A stretch of 64,000 nt of DNA, taken from NCBI GenBank assembly GCA_910585625.1, contig CAJUFQ010000014.1, positions 23,669 to 87,668 of the forward strand. The letters run 5' to 3'. The notes under the pieces were generated by a model, which saw only the letters and a program-made list of their open reading frames with translations, was not told the origin of the DNA and did not search any database. Shown in pieces: positions 25,265 through 34,975 of the stretch. The stretch is from an uncultured Lachnospiraceae bacterium (GTDB lineage: Bacteria; Bacillota; Clostridia; Lachnospirales; Lachnospiraceae). Position numbers and translations under genes: made by a program. Positions within the stretch are counted from its first letter, which is position 1. Each line of letters opens with the position of its first letter.

Positions 25265-26608
25265 ATGAGCCATATCGCATGGGATGACAGCTATAATATC
25301 GGTGTGGACTTTATTGACAAAGAACACCAGGTGCTTTTTTCAACGATGAATAAACTGATTAGCCTCAGTGAACGCGAGGAGAAGAGTGAATGGGTGTGCA
25401 GGGAAGGCATTAAATATTTAAAAAATCATACCGATAACCATTTTGAACATGAAGAAGAGTATATGCGGTCTATCGCGTATAATGACTATGAAACACACAA
25501 ACGCCTGCATGATGATTTTCGGTTTAAGACGATACCGGCGCTGGAAGAGGAGATGGAGTATTCCAAGTTTTCCGCAGAATCTATCCGGCATTTCATCGGC
25601 GTCTGCATTGGATGGGTGATTTCCCATACGCTGACCGAAGATCAGGCGATTATAGGCAAGACAGGCAGTAAATGGAAAGATATCCCGCATGAGGAGGAGC
25701 AGGACGCCCTGGAGGCAACGATTATCCAGCTGTCGCAGGAACTGTTCCATCTGAAAGCGAAAATGATAAGCGGGCAGTATGACGGGGAGGATTTCGGGAA
25801 TGTATATTGCTGCCGCTTCACGTACAGCGGGGAGAAGAAAGAGACCTGGGAAGTTACGCTTGTATATGAAGACAGGCTCCTGCTGAAAATCATAGGCAGC
25901 ATTTTGAATACAGAGTACCCGAGAGTCGACGATATGGTACTCAATGTTACCCGCTATCTGTCACGTCAGTTTTTGGAGCAGGTCAGGGAGCGTATCCCGG
26001 CAATCGACCTTCTGAATCTGGAAAGTGAAAGCCTGCTCAGCCATGAACAGCTTCTGAATTACTTCCGGCGTGAGCGTCCGTCCTGCAGCCTGCTGTTCAG
26101 CACACGGGAGGGGTATTTTGCGTTCAGCGCAGTGTCTGCGGAACCGCTCAGCGGCAAGATTGTCTCGGAAATCAACCATCAGAATGCCATGAATGTCGTT
26201 CAGGAGTATCTGGACAGGGAGAAAGAAGAGCAGCAAAAGCGCAAGCATAAGATTCTTGTGGTGGATGATTCCGAGTTTATGCGATGCAGGATACGCCAGC
26301 TGCTGGCAGACAGATACGATTTGCTGGAATCCGATTCCAGTATTTCTGCTATAAAAATGATTGCGGTCAACCGTCCGGATTTAGTCTTGCTGGACTATGA
26401 GATGCCCATCTGTGATGGGAAACAGGCGCTTGAGATGATTCGTTCAGATAAAGACATTGCGGACATTCCGGTGATGTTCCTGACGGGCAGGAGCGATAAA
26501 GAAAGCGTTAAGAATGTCAAGGCATTAAAACCGGAAGGTTATCTTTTAAAGACAATGCCGGATGACTTTATAAAGAAGACAATCGAGGATTTTTTTGGAA
26601 CTGAATGA
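25265..26608 (+). CDS. Hemerythrin-receiver domain fusion
   Basis: A 447-residue cytosolic protein of three parts. Residues 1-130 are a bacteriohemerythrin: DKEHQVLF, HTDNHFEHEEEYM, THKRLHDDF and a final H/D pair in SHTLTEDQ supply the di-iron ligands that bind oxygen. Residues about 175-320 form an alpha/beta middle domain that may be CheX-like (weak call). Residues about 328-447 are a CheY-type receiver with acidic pair VVDD and phospho-acceptor Asp377 in LLDYEMP. It probably links oxygen or redox state to phospho-signalling. The gene has its own GGAGGAGAAACGAC site, and a response regulator follows 61 bases later. Confidence 0.82.
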   Translation: MSHIAWDDSYNIGVDFIDKEHQVLFSTMNKLISLSEREEKSEWVCREGIKYLKNHTDNHFEHEEEYMRSIAYNDYETHKRLHDDFRFKTIPALEEEMEYSKFSAESIRHFIGVCIGWVISHTLTEDQAIIGKTGSKWKDIPHEEEQDALEATIIQLSQELFHLKAKMISGQYDGEDFGNVYCCRFTYSGEKKETWEVTLVYEDRLLLKIIGSILNTEYPRVDDMVLNVTRYLSRQFLEQVRERIPAIDLLNLESESLLSHEQLLNYFRRERPSCSLLFSTREGYFAFSAVSAEPLSGKIVSEINHQNAMNVVQEYLDREKEEQQKRKHKILVVDDSEFMRCRIRQLLADRYDLLESDSSISAIKMIAVNRPDLVLLDYEMPICDGKQALEMIRSDKDIADIPVMFLTGRSDKESVKNVKALKPEGYLLKTMPDDFIKKTIEDFFGTE

Positions 26609-26669
26609 CCTTAAACGTAATAGCCAGGAGCGGGATTTCTGCTTTTGGCTATTTTCATAGGAGCAGAGT

Positions 26670-27365
26670 ATGGGTACATTGATTTTGATTGTGGAGGATG
26701 ACGGGGATATCAGCCAGATGCTGAAAGAACTCCTTGCCGGACAAGGGTATGACACGGTGCAGGCGTTTTCCGGGACGGAGGCCTTGCTGTGCATGGAGAA
26801 GCGTGTGCCGCAGGCGGTGATACTTGATTTGATGCTCCCAGGGATGACAGGGGAGGATGTCCTGTGCAGCATCAAAGAAAAACATCCTCAGGTCAGCGTC
26901 ATCGTGTCTTCGGCAAGGGACGACGTGCAGGCCAGGGTGTCTCTGCTCCGTGCCGGGGCAGATGATTATATGGTAAAGCCTTTTGACACGGAAGAGCTTC
27001 TGGCAAGGCTGGAAGCCGTGTTAAGGCGCAGCGCGGAGGGAGGGAAGAAGCTTGCTGGCGAGCAAGGGGAAGTTTTGGAGTATAAAAATCTGCGGGTTTT
27101 TACGGAGAATCTTGTGGTACAGGCGGCTGGGCAGGAAGTAGCGCTGACGAAGCGGGAGTACATGATTCTGGAACTGCTGATGCGCCATCCGGGGAAAGTA
27201 TTTACCAAGTGCAATATCTATGAATCCGTGTGGAACGAGGAATTCCTGGGGGAGGAGAACGCGGTGAATGTGCATATCAGCAACATCCGCCAGAAACTGG
27301 CTAAGGCTTGTCCGCATGAAACCTATATCCAGACTGTATGGGGGATTGGGTTTAAAATGGGGTAA
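26670..27365 (+). CDS. OmpR-type response regulator
   Basis: A 231-residue response regulator: receiver domain (1-120) with VEDD acidic pair, phospho-acceptor in VILDLMLPGMTG and the conserved Lys in VKPFDTEELLARL; winged-helix DNA-binding domain (130-231) with LTKREYMILELL and NVHISNIRQKL. Its most likely partner kinase is encoded at 29464-30393 beyond two ABC transporter genes. That layout (regulator, transporter, kinase) is typical of peptide-antibiotic detoxification modules. A MITE-like element now separates the regulator from the transporter. Confidence 0.88.
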   Translation: MGTLILIVEDDGDISQMLKELLAGQGYDTVQAFSGTEALLCMEKRVPQAVILDLMLPGMTGEDVLCSIKEKHPQVSVIVSSARDDVQARVSLLRAGADDYMVKPFDTEELLARLEAVLRRSAEGGKKLAGEQGEVLEYKNLRVFTENLVVQAAGQEVALTKREYMILELLMRHPGKVFTKCNIYESVWNEEFLGEENAVNVHISNIRQKLAKACPHETYIQTVWGIGFKMG

Positions 27366-27472
27366 TTAGTGTAGCGTCTCCAAATTAACTCGATTCTATA
27401 AATCTTTATACTTTCTTTATGTTTTGCCTAATGTTTCTAAAAATCCGGTCGGTATACTGATTCTTGTAGCAG

Positions 27473-27638
27473 CTAGTGTCTTGTATCATTGATGATTAGT
27501 CAAACTCACTTGCCTATTCGCGCATCCGCTTCGTTGAATTTTCTAGCCGTAGCCACCGCTACGCCGTCGAAAATTCGCCTTGCAGATGAACGAATATCCT
27601 GCGTGATTTTATCAAATATCAACGATACAAGACACTAG
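27473..27638. mobile_element. MITE-like inverted-repeat element
   Basis: A 166-base element with nearly perfect 21-bp ends: CTAGTGTCTTGTATCATTGAT (first 20 bases at 27473-27492) and its inverse ending CGATACAAGACACTAG at 27638, one mismatch. Inside, GAATTTTC/GAAAATTC and CGTAGC/GCTACG form a nested imperfect hairpin, so the whole element folds on itself. No protein is encoded. It fills most of the 306-base gap between the response regulator and the ABC ATPase. Similar CTAG-ended hairpin elements are common in Lachnospiraceae, from memory. Confidence 0.75.
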
Positions 27639-27671
27639 TGTACTGTACATTAGGAGGATAGGAGGAACAGT

Positions 27672-28583
27672 ATGGAATATGCATTGAAGACGGATGGGAT
27701 TACCAAAATATATGGGAAACATACCGTAGTGGATCATGTGGATATGCATGTGAAGAAGGGGGCAATTTACGGTTTCATTGGTAAAAACGGCGCGGGGAAG
27801 ACAACCTTCATGCGCATGGTGGCAGGGCTTGCGGCTCCTGCTGCGGGGAGCATAGAGCTGTTTGGGTCTGAGGAATTGGAAAAGCAGCGGCAGCGTCTGG
27901 GTACATTGATTGAACAGCCGGGGCTGTATGGGGGGCTGACGGCCAGGGATAACCTGGAAGTTGTGCGCAGGAGCCTTGGCATTACCAGGAAACATGCCGT
28001 GGATGAGATGCTGGAATTTGTGGGCCTTTCCCATGCAGGCAAAAAGAAGGTCAGGAACTTTTCTATGGGCATGAAGCAGCGTCTTGGAATTGCCATTGCG
28101 CTGTTTCGCAACCCGGATTTCCTGATATTGGATGAGCCTATCAATGGACTGGATCCAGAGGGGATTAAGGAGGTGCGCGACCTCTTGTCGAAGCTCAACA
28201 AGGAAAAGCAGATTACCATCCTCATATCCAGCCATATTTTAGGAGAATTGTCGAAAATTGCCACCAGCTATGGAGTGATTAAGGAAGGGGCGTTGATTGA
28301 GGAATTCGAGGCGGAGGAGCTGAGACACAGATGCAGGCGGTGCGTAAAATTTGTCGTCGATGATGCACAGCGCGCTTTGGCAATCCTTGAAGAGAAGTGC
28401 CATATTACCGGCTATGATGTGCCGGGCAAAGAGGTCATCCGGGTATTTGACAGACTGGACAGCTCCTGGGAAATGAACCGGGAACTGATTGCGGAAGGAA
28501 TCCGCCTGAAAGAATGTTATCTTGCGGGCCAGGATTTGGAAGGGTATTTCATGGATTTGTTAGGAGGTACGTCAGATGTCTAA
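27672..28583 (+). CDS. ABC transporter ATPase, BcrA/lantibiotic-export type
   Basis: A 303-residue ATPase: Walker A GKNGAGKTT, Q-loop LIEQPGLYGGL, signature FSMGMKQRLGIA, Walker B FLILDEPINGLDPEG, switch His in SSHILGEL. A C-terminal extension of about 80 residues after the ABC domain is typical of the BcrA/NatA group. With the ABC-2 permease that overlaps it by eight bases, it should form an exporter, probably for a bacitracin- or lantibiotic-like peptide given the adjacent two-component genes. GGAGGATAGGAGGAACAGT precedes the start, right after the MITE-like element. Confidence 0.88.
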   Translation: MEYALKTDGITKIYGKHTVVDHVDMHVKKGAIYGFIGKNGAGKTTFMRMVAGLAAPAAGSIELFGSEELEKQRQRLGTLIEQPGLYGGLTARDNLEVVRRSLGITRKHAVDEMLEFVGLSHAGKKKVRNFSMGMKQRLGIAIALFRNPDFLILDEPINGLDPEGIKEVRDLLSKLNKEKQITILISSHILGELSKIATSYGVIKEGALIEEFEAEELRHRCRRCVKFVVDDAQRALAILEEKCHITGYDVPGKEVIRVFDRLDSSWEMNRELIAEGIRLKECYLAGQDLEGYFMDLLGGTSDV

Positions 28584-29415
28584 TTTACTCAATGCAGAAT
28601 TTTATAAGCTTAGGAAAAGCAGGGGGATTTATATAGGGGTTTTGGCATCGGCAGCGCTTGTGCTGATGATTTATGGATCGCTGGTCATGGTTGACAAAAT
28701 TAATCAGGGAGTGCTGGAAAATGGGACGGGGGGCATTGTGGTATCCCCGGTCGCCAGCAGCGCGGAAGACGGGAGCGCGCCGGAGTCCATGCTTAAGCAG
28801 GTTGGGGTAATCGGCGTGTTGCAACAGATGTTCGGAGGACATTTTGTAGGGATAATTGCAGCTATACTGGTAAGTATTTTTGTCATAAGGGAATTTTCTT
28901 CAGGAATGATTAAGAATCTGGTCGGGAAAGGGTATCCCAGGCCGGCAATTTTCCTGGCAAAAATGATTTCTGCGATTGTGCTGGTATTGGTATTTGAAGT
29001 GGCAGTGGCGGCGGTAAGCATCTTACTGGGAATTCCGTTTCTGAGATGGGAAGAGTTCTCCGCTACGCCCTGGGAGGATGTTGCGGTTTATGTGGGGCTG
29101 CAGCTGCTGTTTGGGGCTGTGATTGCCGCAATCTTTGTGCTGGCCGGGGAACTGACCCGGAATCTGGCAGCAGGGATTTCCGTGAGCATTGGCGTGCTGC
29201 TGTTCTCTACAACCCTTACAGCCGGGCTTGACCTCATATTCCATGGAATAGCTAGGAAGCCTTCCGAGTACTGGGTGCTGGATTTGGTTTCGGTATGCCC
29301 GCTTACGGATGTTCCTTCGGAATTTATCCAGCGCAGCGTGCTGGTGTCGGCGGCATGGTTTGTGATTACCCTGGCATTGGGCATACTGCATTTCCGGAAA
29401 GCAGATGTGAAATAG
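28576..29415 (+). CDS. ABC-2 type permease of the peptide-export module
   Basis: A 279-residue membrane protein with about six helices: the first at residues 18-38 after the motif LNAEFYKLRKSRGIY, then a large loop (40-80), and five more in 90-275. The N-terminal 'NAE(F/W)YKLRKS' start is characteristic of lantibiotic-immunity-type ABC-2 permeases. It overlaps the ATPase gene (ATG within the last codons) and precedes the kinase gene. The substrate is not determined. Confidence 0.83.
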   Translation: MSNLLNAEFYKLRKSRGIYIGVLASAALVLMIYGSLVMVDKINQGVLENGTGGIVVSPVASSAEDGSAPESMLKQVGVIGVLQQMFGGHFVGIIAAILVSIFVIREFSSGMIKNLVGKGYPRPAIFLAKMISAIVLVLVFEVAVAAVSILLGIPFLRWEEFSATPWEDVAVYVGLQLLFGAVIAAIFVLAGELTRNLAAGISVSIGVLLFSTTLTAGLDLIFHGIARKPSEYWVLDLVSVCPLTDVPSEFIQRSVLVSAAWFVITLALGILHFRKADVK

Positions 29416-29463
29416 CTTATGGGATTATGGACGTTCCTGGCGGAATGATTCGTGAAAGGTGGG

Positions 29464-30393
29464 ATGTCAATGGAAATGTTTTTCATTTGTCTGGTTATAG
29501 TTCTGGCGGCGGCAGCAGTAATAATGCTGCTGCGTCTGATTTTCTATAGGAAGCAAGTCAGCCATATCATCAAGGAGCTGTTATTCCTGAACGCGGAGGA
29601 AAGCAATCTTTTGCTGACCTCTGCGTATCCTATAGGGAAGACAAAAGAGCTTATCGACGTTATGAATGAGGCCATCGAAGAGTTCAGGCAGACGCAGCGC
29701 AGGCTTGAGAAGGCCAACCGAAGCTACAGGGAGAGCATTACCGGCATTTCCCATGATATCCGTACACCGCTGACGTCCGTCAAAGGCTATCTCCAGATGC
29801 AGCAGAGCGCGGATGTCCCAGAGGAGAAAAGGCAAGAGTATTTACGGATTGTGGAGCGTAGGTTGGAGGAACTGGGGGAAATCTTAAACCAGCTTTTTGA
29901 ATATGCGAGGATTGAATCCGGGGAGTTTACGCTGAGCCTTGAGCGTGTGAATGCAGGCAATTTGTTTGCAGAGATTATATCCATGTTTTATGAAGACTTT
30001 TCCGGGAAAGGCTTGGAGCCACAAGTTTTCCTTCCCGGGGAAGCTGTGTTTATATGGGCGGACAGTCATGCGTTTTCCAGGATATTGGAAAACCTTATCA
30101 AGAATGCGCTGGTGCATGGGAAGGGGAATTACCGGCTTTCCCTGTCACCCCAGGGAGGTTATGCGGTTATCACCATTGCCAATGGGACAGACCAAATTGA
30201 AGAGAAGGATTTAGAACAGGTCTTTGAACGTTTCTACACTACAGATCAATCCCGGTGCCGAAGGACTACGGGGTTAGGGCTTGCCATCGCCAAAGAGTTC
30301 ACAGAGCGGATGGGAGGGAGCATCCGGGCGTCTCTGCAGCAGGAGGATTTTGCGGTAGAGGTGCGTTTCCCGCTGCTGGCTGAGGGGGAATAG
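29464..30393 (+). CDS. Sensor histidine kinase with minimal sensor region
   Basis: About 309 residues. A single N-terminal membrane helix (MFFICLVIVLAAAAVIMLLR) is followed directly by a HAMP-less linker, the dimerisation helix with phospho-His in GISHDIRTPLTSVKGYL, and the ATPase domain (N box ENLIKNALVHG, G box TTGLGLAIAKEF). No extracellular sensor domain is present, as in kinases that sense through their partner transporter. GTG 29452, ATG 29464 and ATG 29470 are all possible starts; AGGTGGG at 29457-29463 favours 29470 slightly. Its regulator is the gene at 26670. Confidence 0.83.
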   Translation: MSMEMFFICLVIVLAAAAVIMLLRLIFYRKQVSHIIKELLFLNAEESNLLLTSAYPIGKTKELIDVMNEAIEEFRQTQRRLEKANRSYRESITGISHDIRTPLTSVKGYLQMQQSADVPEEKRQEYLRIVERRLEELGEILNQLFEYARIESGEFTLSLERVNAGNLFAEIISMFYEDFSGKGLEPQVFLPGEAVFIWADSHAFSRILENLIKNALVHGKGNYRLSLSPQGGYAVITIANGTDQIEEKDLEQVFERFYTTDQSRCRRTTGLGLAIAKEFTERMGGSIRASLQQEDFAVEVRFPLLAEGE

Positions 30394-30574
30394 GTTTGGA
30401 GGTTTTTTGTCAATCTGATTTTTCTGAGATTCTTTTTGTGCTATAATGTAGGCAGACGGGAAAATCCCGGTGAGGATTGTTGCGTAGGATGAGAGGTTTT
30501 GTTCCCTGTTTCTGAAAGGCGCGCAGTCGCAAGTTTTCAATTTTTTTCAGGAAAAAGAGTTAAACCTCAGAGGC

Positions 30575-32894
30575 ATGGTTTTCAGCATCCGCACGGAATT
30601 TTTTGAAAGGGCGGAGAATGGGCTGATAAGTTCCGGCAGTTTGGAAGACAAGCAGTATCATACAAAATGCGGCAATTACTATATGGAAGTATTTAGGCTT
30701 AAGGAAATGTCTAAAAGGGACGTAGTCAAAATCTATAAATCCTTAAGGATTTTGAAATCGTTAGACAGAAAGCGTCCCGAGGAATTCAAAAGGCATCATA
30801 ATAAGTACCCGGAGCGGAAAGAACGGAGGAAGTATTTAAAATTATTCAAGCAGATAATAAATGATAAGCAGTCGGTCTTTTATTATCCGATGTATGTCAG
30901 GTATGCCTACATCTATATGAAGGAATATGAAAAAGAATGGGATCCGTACAGAGGGGACATGCTTATGTTGAGCAACAACGTGGTATCTGCGGTTGAAATC
31001 CTTATAAATGCCATTGTCAAATGGGAGTATCATGTTTATGACAGCGCGTACAGCGGCAGGGTGAAAATGGATAAAGAGGTTTTTTCCAGAAATATGCGTC
31101 GGTGTTTGGATGATGTTGTCGATCGCATGGAGAGAAATGGGACGCAGGAGATTTCACGCCCAAGGCTGAAAGATATTTTAGATAGCCATTCTTTGAATGT
31201 GGAAGGGGATGATGAAAAGATAATGCCGGTATTTGCTCATTGTTTAATGGTATCAGATGAGAATGGTAAGACTTTCGCATTTGCCCATTTTACATTTTAT
31301 GAGTACTTTTTGGCAAAATATTTGATATATGAAGCAGAGTATGAACAGAGAAAGCGGTATTTCTTATCGGATTCAACAGAGAATTTCCTGCACATTTATT
31401 ATGGGATGTTGTGTAAGGACAAAAATCTCAATGAAAAAATTCTGAGAAGTATACGAGAGTATGGACTGAAATGTTTTCTTGAGAAGCAGCCGGCGGCAGA
31501 GGTCGTTGAGGAACCAAAGGCTTCCTTGCTGGAGATACATAGCTACTTGCCCTTTATACAAGAATGTATATATTTGGGACATACATTTTTAAAGAGGCAA
31601 TTAGAAGAAATTAGGAATACGAGGGCATTAGATATCAGCAAAACAGGATGGGATAGCGTAAAGTATGCAAAAGCGGTCGCACCCCAGGACTATGTAAAGG
31701 AATTGAATCTATCCGGGCTCTCTCTCATCAATTTAGATGGATTGGAAGGATATGTAAACTTAGAGCGGGTAGATTTGCGTATTGCAGAAGCAAGCGCAGT
31801 GTCTATGGAAGATATGCTTGATGCGTTGCGGAACCGTTCCCTGCAATGGCTTTACATCTGCGCAAATGACGGGGCTGTGTGTGAGAAATTAAATGACATG
31901 ATGGGCAAAGGCGAGCTTTGCATAGGGAAAATATATGCGGATACGCCCAATTACAGTGAAGCGCATCGGAGGATTTACCGTTTGAAACAGCAGGCTGGCC
32001 AGGAAAACAGGTTCTATATCTGTACGCGTTCCGGTTGGCCGGAAGCCAGATTGGAACATGACAGAAGTAACAAAAAGAAGAAGCCTGATCTGTTAAAGGC
32101 AGTTTTTGAGCTTGAGGCTGATGAAGGTGGCATATTAGGGCTTGAGGGAGAGGAAGCGGAGCCGACTTACTGGAATGGAATTGCGCTTGCGGACTATTAT
32201 TTATATGAGGATTGGAGAGACCAAAAGCGGGAGGCTAATCATATCTGCGAAAGATTGGAACCATATATACCAATGGATAAGGGCTGGCTAAGCGCTTATT
32301 TTGGCAAGACATATGGCATGGCGCTTAATCAGAGAAAAGAAACAGGAAAGGCGAGGAGGTGGCTCATAAATACTTGGGAATGTTGCAAGGAGTTTTTATC
32401 GGAGGATTGCCAGTATATTAAGAATAAGAAGGAACGAAATAAAATCATAAGACTGGGTCTGCAAATATACAAGGAGTGCCTGAGCTATCATGTGGAAGGT
32501 GCAGAAGAGATTGGCGCGGGGGTATTAAGCATGATAAAAAACATTGCGGATTATCAGGAAAGCCGTCATTATCTATTATATATGAATTATTTTTTAGGAA
32601 ACAGAATACGTATATGGAAAAAAGGGACAGGGGGGCATGTGGGATTGATGGGAGGGATACAAGATTTCCGCAAAGGCGCAGAGCATCATGTACTGGGAGC
32701 AGGAGATATATCATCTGTTTTTAAAGGACGACAGGGAAGGGCTGTTACAAGTGGTTGACGAGCTAGAAAAATATCCCTATAGATCTGGTGATAAACCGAA
32801 AGAGAAAATGGAATATATTCGTCGTGTATGCCTCGGGGATACGAAAGAAGAGGACGTTGACCGGCATATATTTTGGGGGTACGTTTGGTATTGA
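30575..32894 (+). pseudogene. N-terminally truncated NACHT/STAND-like NTPase remnant
   Basis: The main frame (30575-32758) begins abruptly with MVFSIRTEFFERAENG, which matches the post-Walker B 'sensor' strand (TxRTEFF) of NACHT/STAND NTPases. EVFRLKEMSKRDVVK and the winged-helix phrase AFAHFTFYEYFLAKYL follow, then a leucine-rich-like stretch (ELNLSGLSLINLDGLEGYVNLER). The effector domain and the P-loop are missing, so it cannot hydrolyse ATP alone. Near 32620-32690, around a GGGACAGGGGGG tract, coding character moves to another frame (YWEQEIYHLFLKDD, stop 32894). The region is richer in A/T than its neighbours. A TATAAT lies at 30442-30447. Confidence 0.6.
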
Positions 32895-33299
32895 ATGAAA
32901 TAAAGGAGGAAACGACGTATCCATCGGAGATAAAATAGGATACTCCCTCAATTACTACCCCGGAAGTATGGACTTCCGGGGCTTTTTCTGTTATAAAAAG
33001 CAGCAAAGATTAAATCACGGCGTCTTCAGAGGTTTCGGCGGATGCACACGCATTTGCGCAGCAACATGACAAAACTGTAAGCTTATTGTAAGGTAAAGAC
33101 AAGGCAGTCTTAAGAAAAATACGCTAGACTGTCATTAGTGGCAGGAGGCGGCAATTTCTGTGCCACGGATTGGCTGCGCTGTAAGTTTTTGGCAGGCAGA
33201 TATTAAATTTAAAGAAATATTAAGAAAAAATGTGAAGAAAATCCAAGAATATTTTCGTTAAATAGTATGAGAGAACAAAAAACACAGGAGAGGAAGCAT
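32895..33299. other. 405-base gap without a gene
   Basis: It holds the terminator at 32958-32987 and, near 33137-33165, a GTGGCA/TGCCAC inverted repeat. Otherwise it is A/T-rich leader sequence for the glycosyltransferase operon; I could not pick a convincing promoter. Confidence 0.5.
32958..32987 (+). terminator. Rho-independent terminator
   Basis: CCCCGGAAGT-ATGG-ACTTCCGGGG with CTTTTT directly after: a perfect 10-bp stem and T-tract, ending the NACHT-like remnant unit. Confidence 0.9.
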
Positions 33300-34322
33300 A
33301 TGAAAGACATAACATTTACCGTGCCCTGCTATAATTCCGAGGAATATATGGAACATTGTATCGATACGCTGCTGTCGGCGGATGAGCGCGCTGAAATTAT
33401 CATAGTGGACGACGGCTCTACAGACCGCACCGGGGAGATTGCCGACAACTATGCGAGGAATTACCCGGAAATCGTGCGCGTCATCCACCAGGAGAACGGC
33501 GGCCATGGCGCAGGCGTCAATGCCGGGCTTGCGCTTGCCAGCGGAAAATATTTTAAAGTGGTGGATTCGGACGACTGGCTGGACGAGAGGGAGCTGCAGA
33601 AGCTTTTGAAGAAAATCCGTGAATGGGAGAAGAGAGAGATAACGGTGGATCTGATTATCTGCAATTATCTGTACGACCATTCTTATGAGAATAAAGTAAA
33701 GCGTATGGGTTATAAAAATGTGCTGAAGGAAAACCAGGTCTGCGGCTGGGATGCGGTCAGGCATTTCCATCCGTCCCAGTATCTTGTGATGCACTCCTTG
33801 TTTTACCGCACGGAAGTGCTGAAAAAGTCTGGGGTCAGGCTTCCGAGGCATACGTTTTATGTGGACAATATCTTTGCGAACCAGCCGCTGCCGTATGTGC
33901 GGACGCTCTGTTACCTGAACCTGGACTTGTACCATTATTTCCTGGGCAGGGACGATCAGTCTGTAAATGAGGAAGTGCTGAAAAAGCGCATCGACCAGCA
34001 GATTAGGGTCACGAAACTGGTGTCCAAATGCGCGGATTTGGAGAAGCTGAGTGAGGATAACCCGAAGCTCTCCAATTATCTGATCCGCAATATTTCAATT
34101 ATGATGGCGATTTCCTCCATCCATCTCCTGCTGATTGGCACGCCGGAGGCGTTAAAGAAGCGGGAAATGCTCTGGAATTATGTGAAATACCATGACGAGA
34201 AGCTTTATGCGTCGCTGAAATGGAAAAATATCAGCGGTTTTACATATTTGCCGGGACGGATTGGGGACATTTTTACGCTGGCAGGCTACCGGGTTGCGAG
34301 GAAGCTATACCAGTTTAATTAA
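33300..34322 (+). CDS. Family 2 glycosyltransferase
   Basis: A 340-residue GT-A-fold glycosyltransferase: ITFTVPCYNSEEYMEHCI at the N terminus, nucleotide-sugar binding IIVDDGSTDRTGEIADN, acceptor loop ENGGHGAGVNAGLALASG and the DXD-like VVDSDDWLD. There is no membrane helix, so it probably acts at the cytoplasmic face on a lipid or cell-surface glycan. ATG 33300 is preceded by GAGAGGAAGC. It is followed by a permuted NlpC/P60-like gene and a flippase-like membrane protein in one apparent operon, ended by the hairpin at 35981. Confidence 0.87.
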   Translation: MKDITFTVPCYNSEEYMEHCIDTLLSADERAEIIIVDDGSTDRTGEIADNYARNYPEIVRVIHQENGGHGAGVNAGLALASGKYFKVVDSDDWLDERELQKLLKKIREWEKREITVDLIICNYLYDHSYENKVKRMGYKNVLKENQVCGWDAVRHFHPSQYLVMHSLFYRTEVLKKSGVRLPRHTFYVDNIFANQPLPYVRTLCYLNLDLYHYFLGRDDQSVNEEVLKKRIDQQIRVTKLVSKCADLEKLSEDNPKLSNYLIRNISIMMAISSIHLLLIGTPEALKKREMLWNYVKYHDEKLYASLKWKNISGFTYLPGRIGDIFTLAGYRVARKLYQFN

Positions 34323-34363
34323 GCTGGGATTGTCAGAAAATACATGAGAGAGGAAGACAGAAA

Positions 34364-34975
34364 ATGGCACAGATATATTTTGCATTGGTAGACACACCGG
34401 GGTTTTTTGCCTCTATTATCAGGAAAGTGACAGGGATTGATTATGTCCATGTAGTGCTTTCCATGGATGAGGAACTGCAGGAAGCTTACAGCGTGGGCAG
34501 GAGGCATCCGGCGGTTCCCATTTTGGCAGGGTTTGAAAAGGAAGACACCGAGAAAATCGAGCGGGTATTTCCGACGGCACGGTATAAGGTTGTGAGCCTG
34601 GAATGCACCGAGGGGCAGAAAGCGCAGATTGCCGGCCAGCTGCAGGAGTGTTTTGCCAAAAGATACCAATATCATTATTGTGTGCTGGGGCTTCCTATGA
34701 TATTATTGAATAAGCCGTTCTATCAGAAAAACCATTATACCTGTTCGTCCTTTACGGCAAATATCCTGCAGGAAAATGGTATTGCGCTGTTTGAGAAGCA
34801 TTTCTCGCTGGTGACGCCCAGGGACTTCTATGAACTGGAGCAGACCAGAACCGTCTATGAGGGTACGCTGCGCAAGTTTAACCGGCTTAACGGCTGTTAT
34901 CCGGTCAGACGGAGGAATATGTTCCGCCTGATGTGGAAGAAGTTATCTTATGTTGTGAATGGAGTGTACGAATGA
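34364..34975 (+). CDS. Permuted NlpC/P60-like (papain-fold) protein
   Basis: A 203-residue protein with the catalytic layout of permuted papain-fold enzymes: an early His in GIDYVHVVLSMD (about residue 29) and a later Cys in HYTCSSFTANIL (about residue 129). Relatives of the YiiX/NlpC group act on amide or ester bonds, sometimes in lipids or peptidoglycan. No signal peptide is visible, so it is likely cytosolic. The stop overlaps the next gene in an ATGA, so the two are translationally coupled. The substrate is unknown. Confidence 0.65.
   Translation: MAQIYFALVDTPGFFASIIRKVTGIDYVHVVLSMDEELQEAYSVGRRHPAVPILAGFEKEDTEKIERVFPTARYKVVSLECTEGQKAQIAGQLQECFAKRYQYHYCVLGLPMILLNKPFYQKNHYTCSSFTANILQENGIALFEKHFSLVTPRDFYELEQTRTVYEGTLRKFNRLNGCYPVRRRNMFRLMWKKLSYVVNGVYE

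Noticed and set aside
27473..27638. Promoter or riboswitch for the ABC exporter
   Set aside because: The nearly perfect terminal inverted repeats and nested hairpin fit a MITE-like element better, and no ligand-binding core is recognisable.
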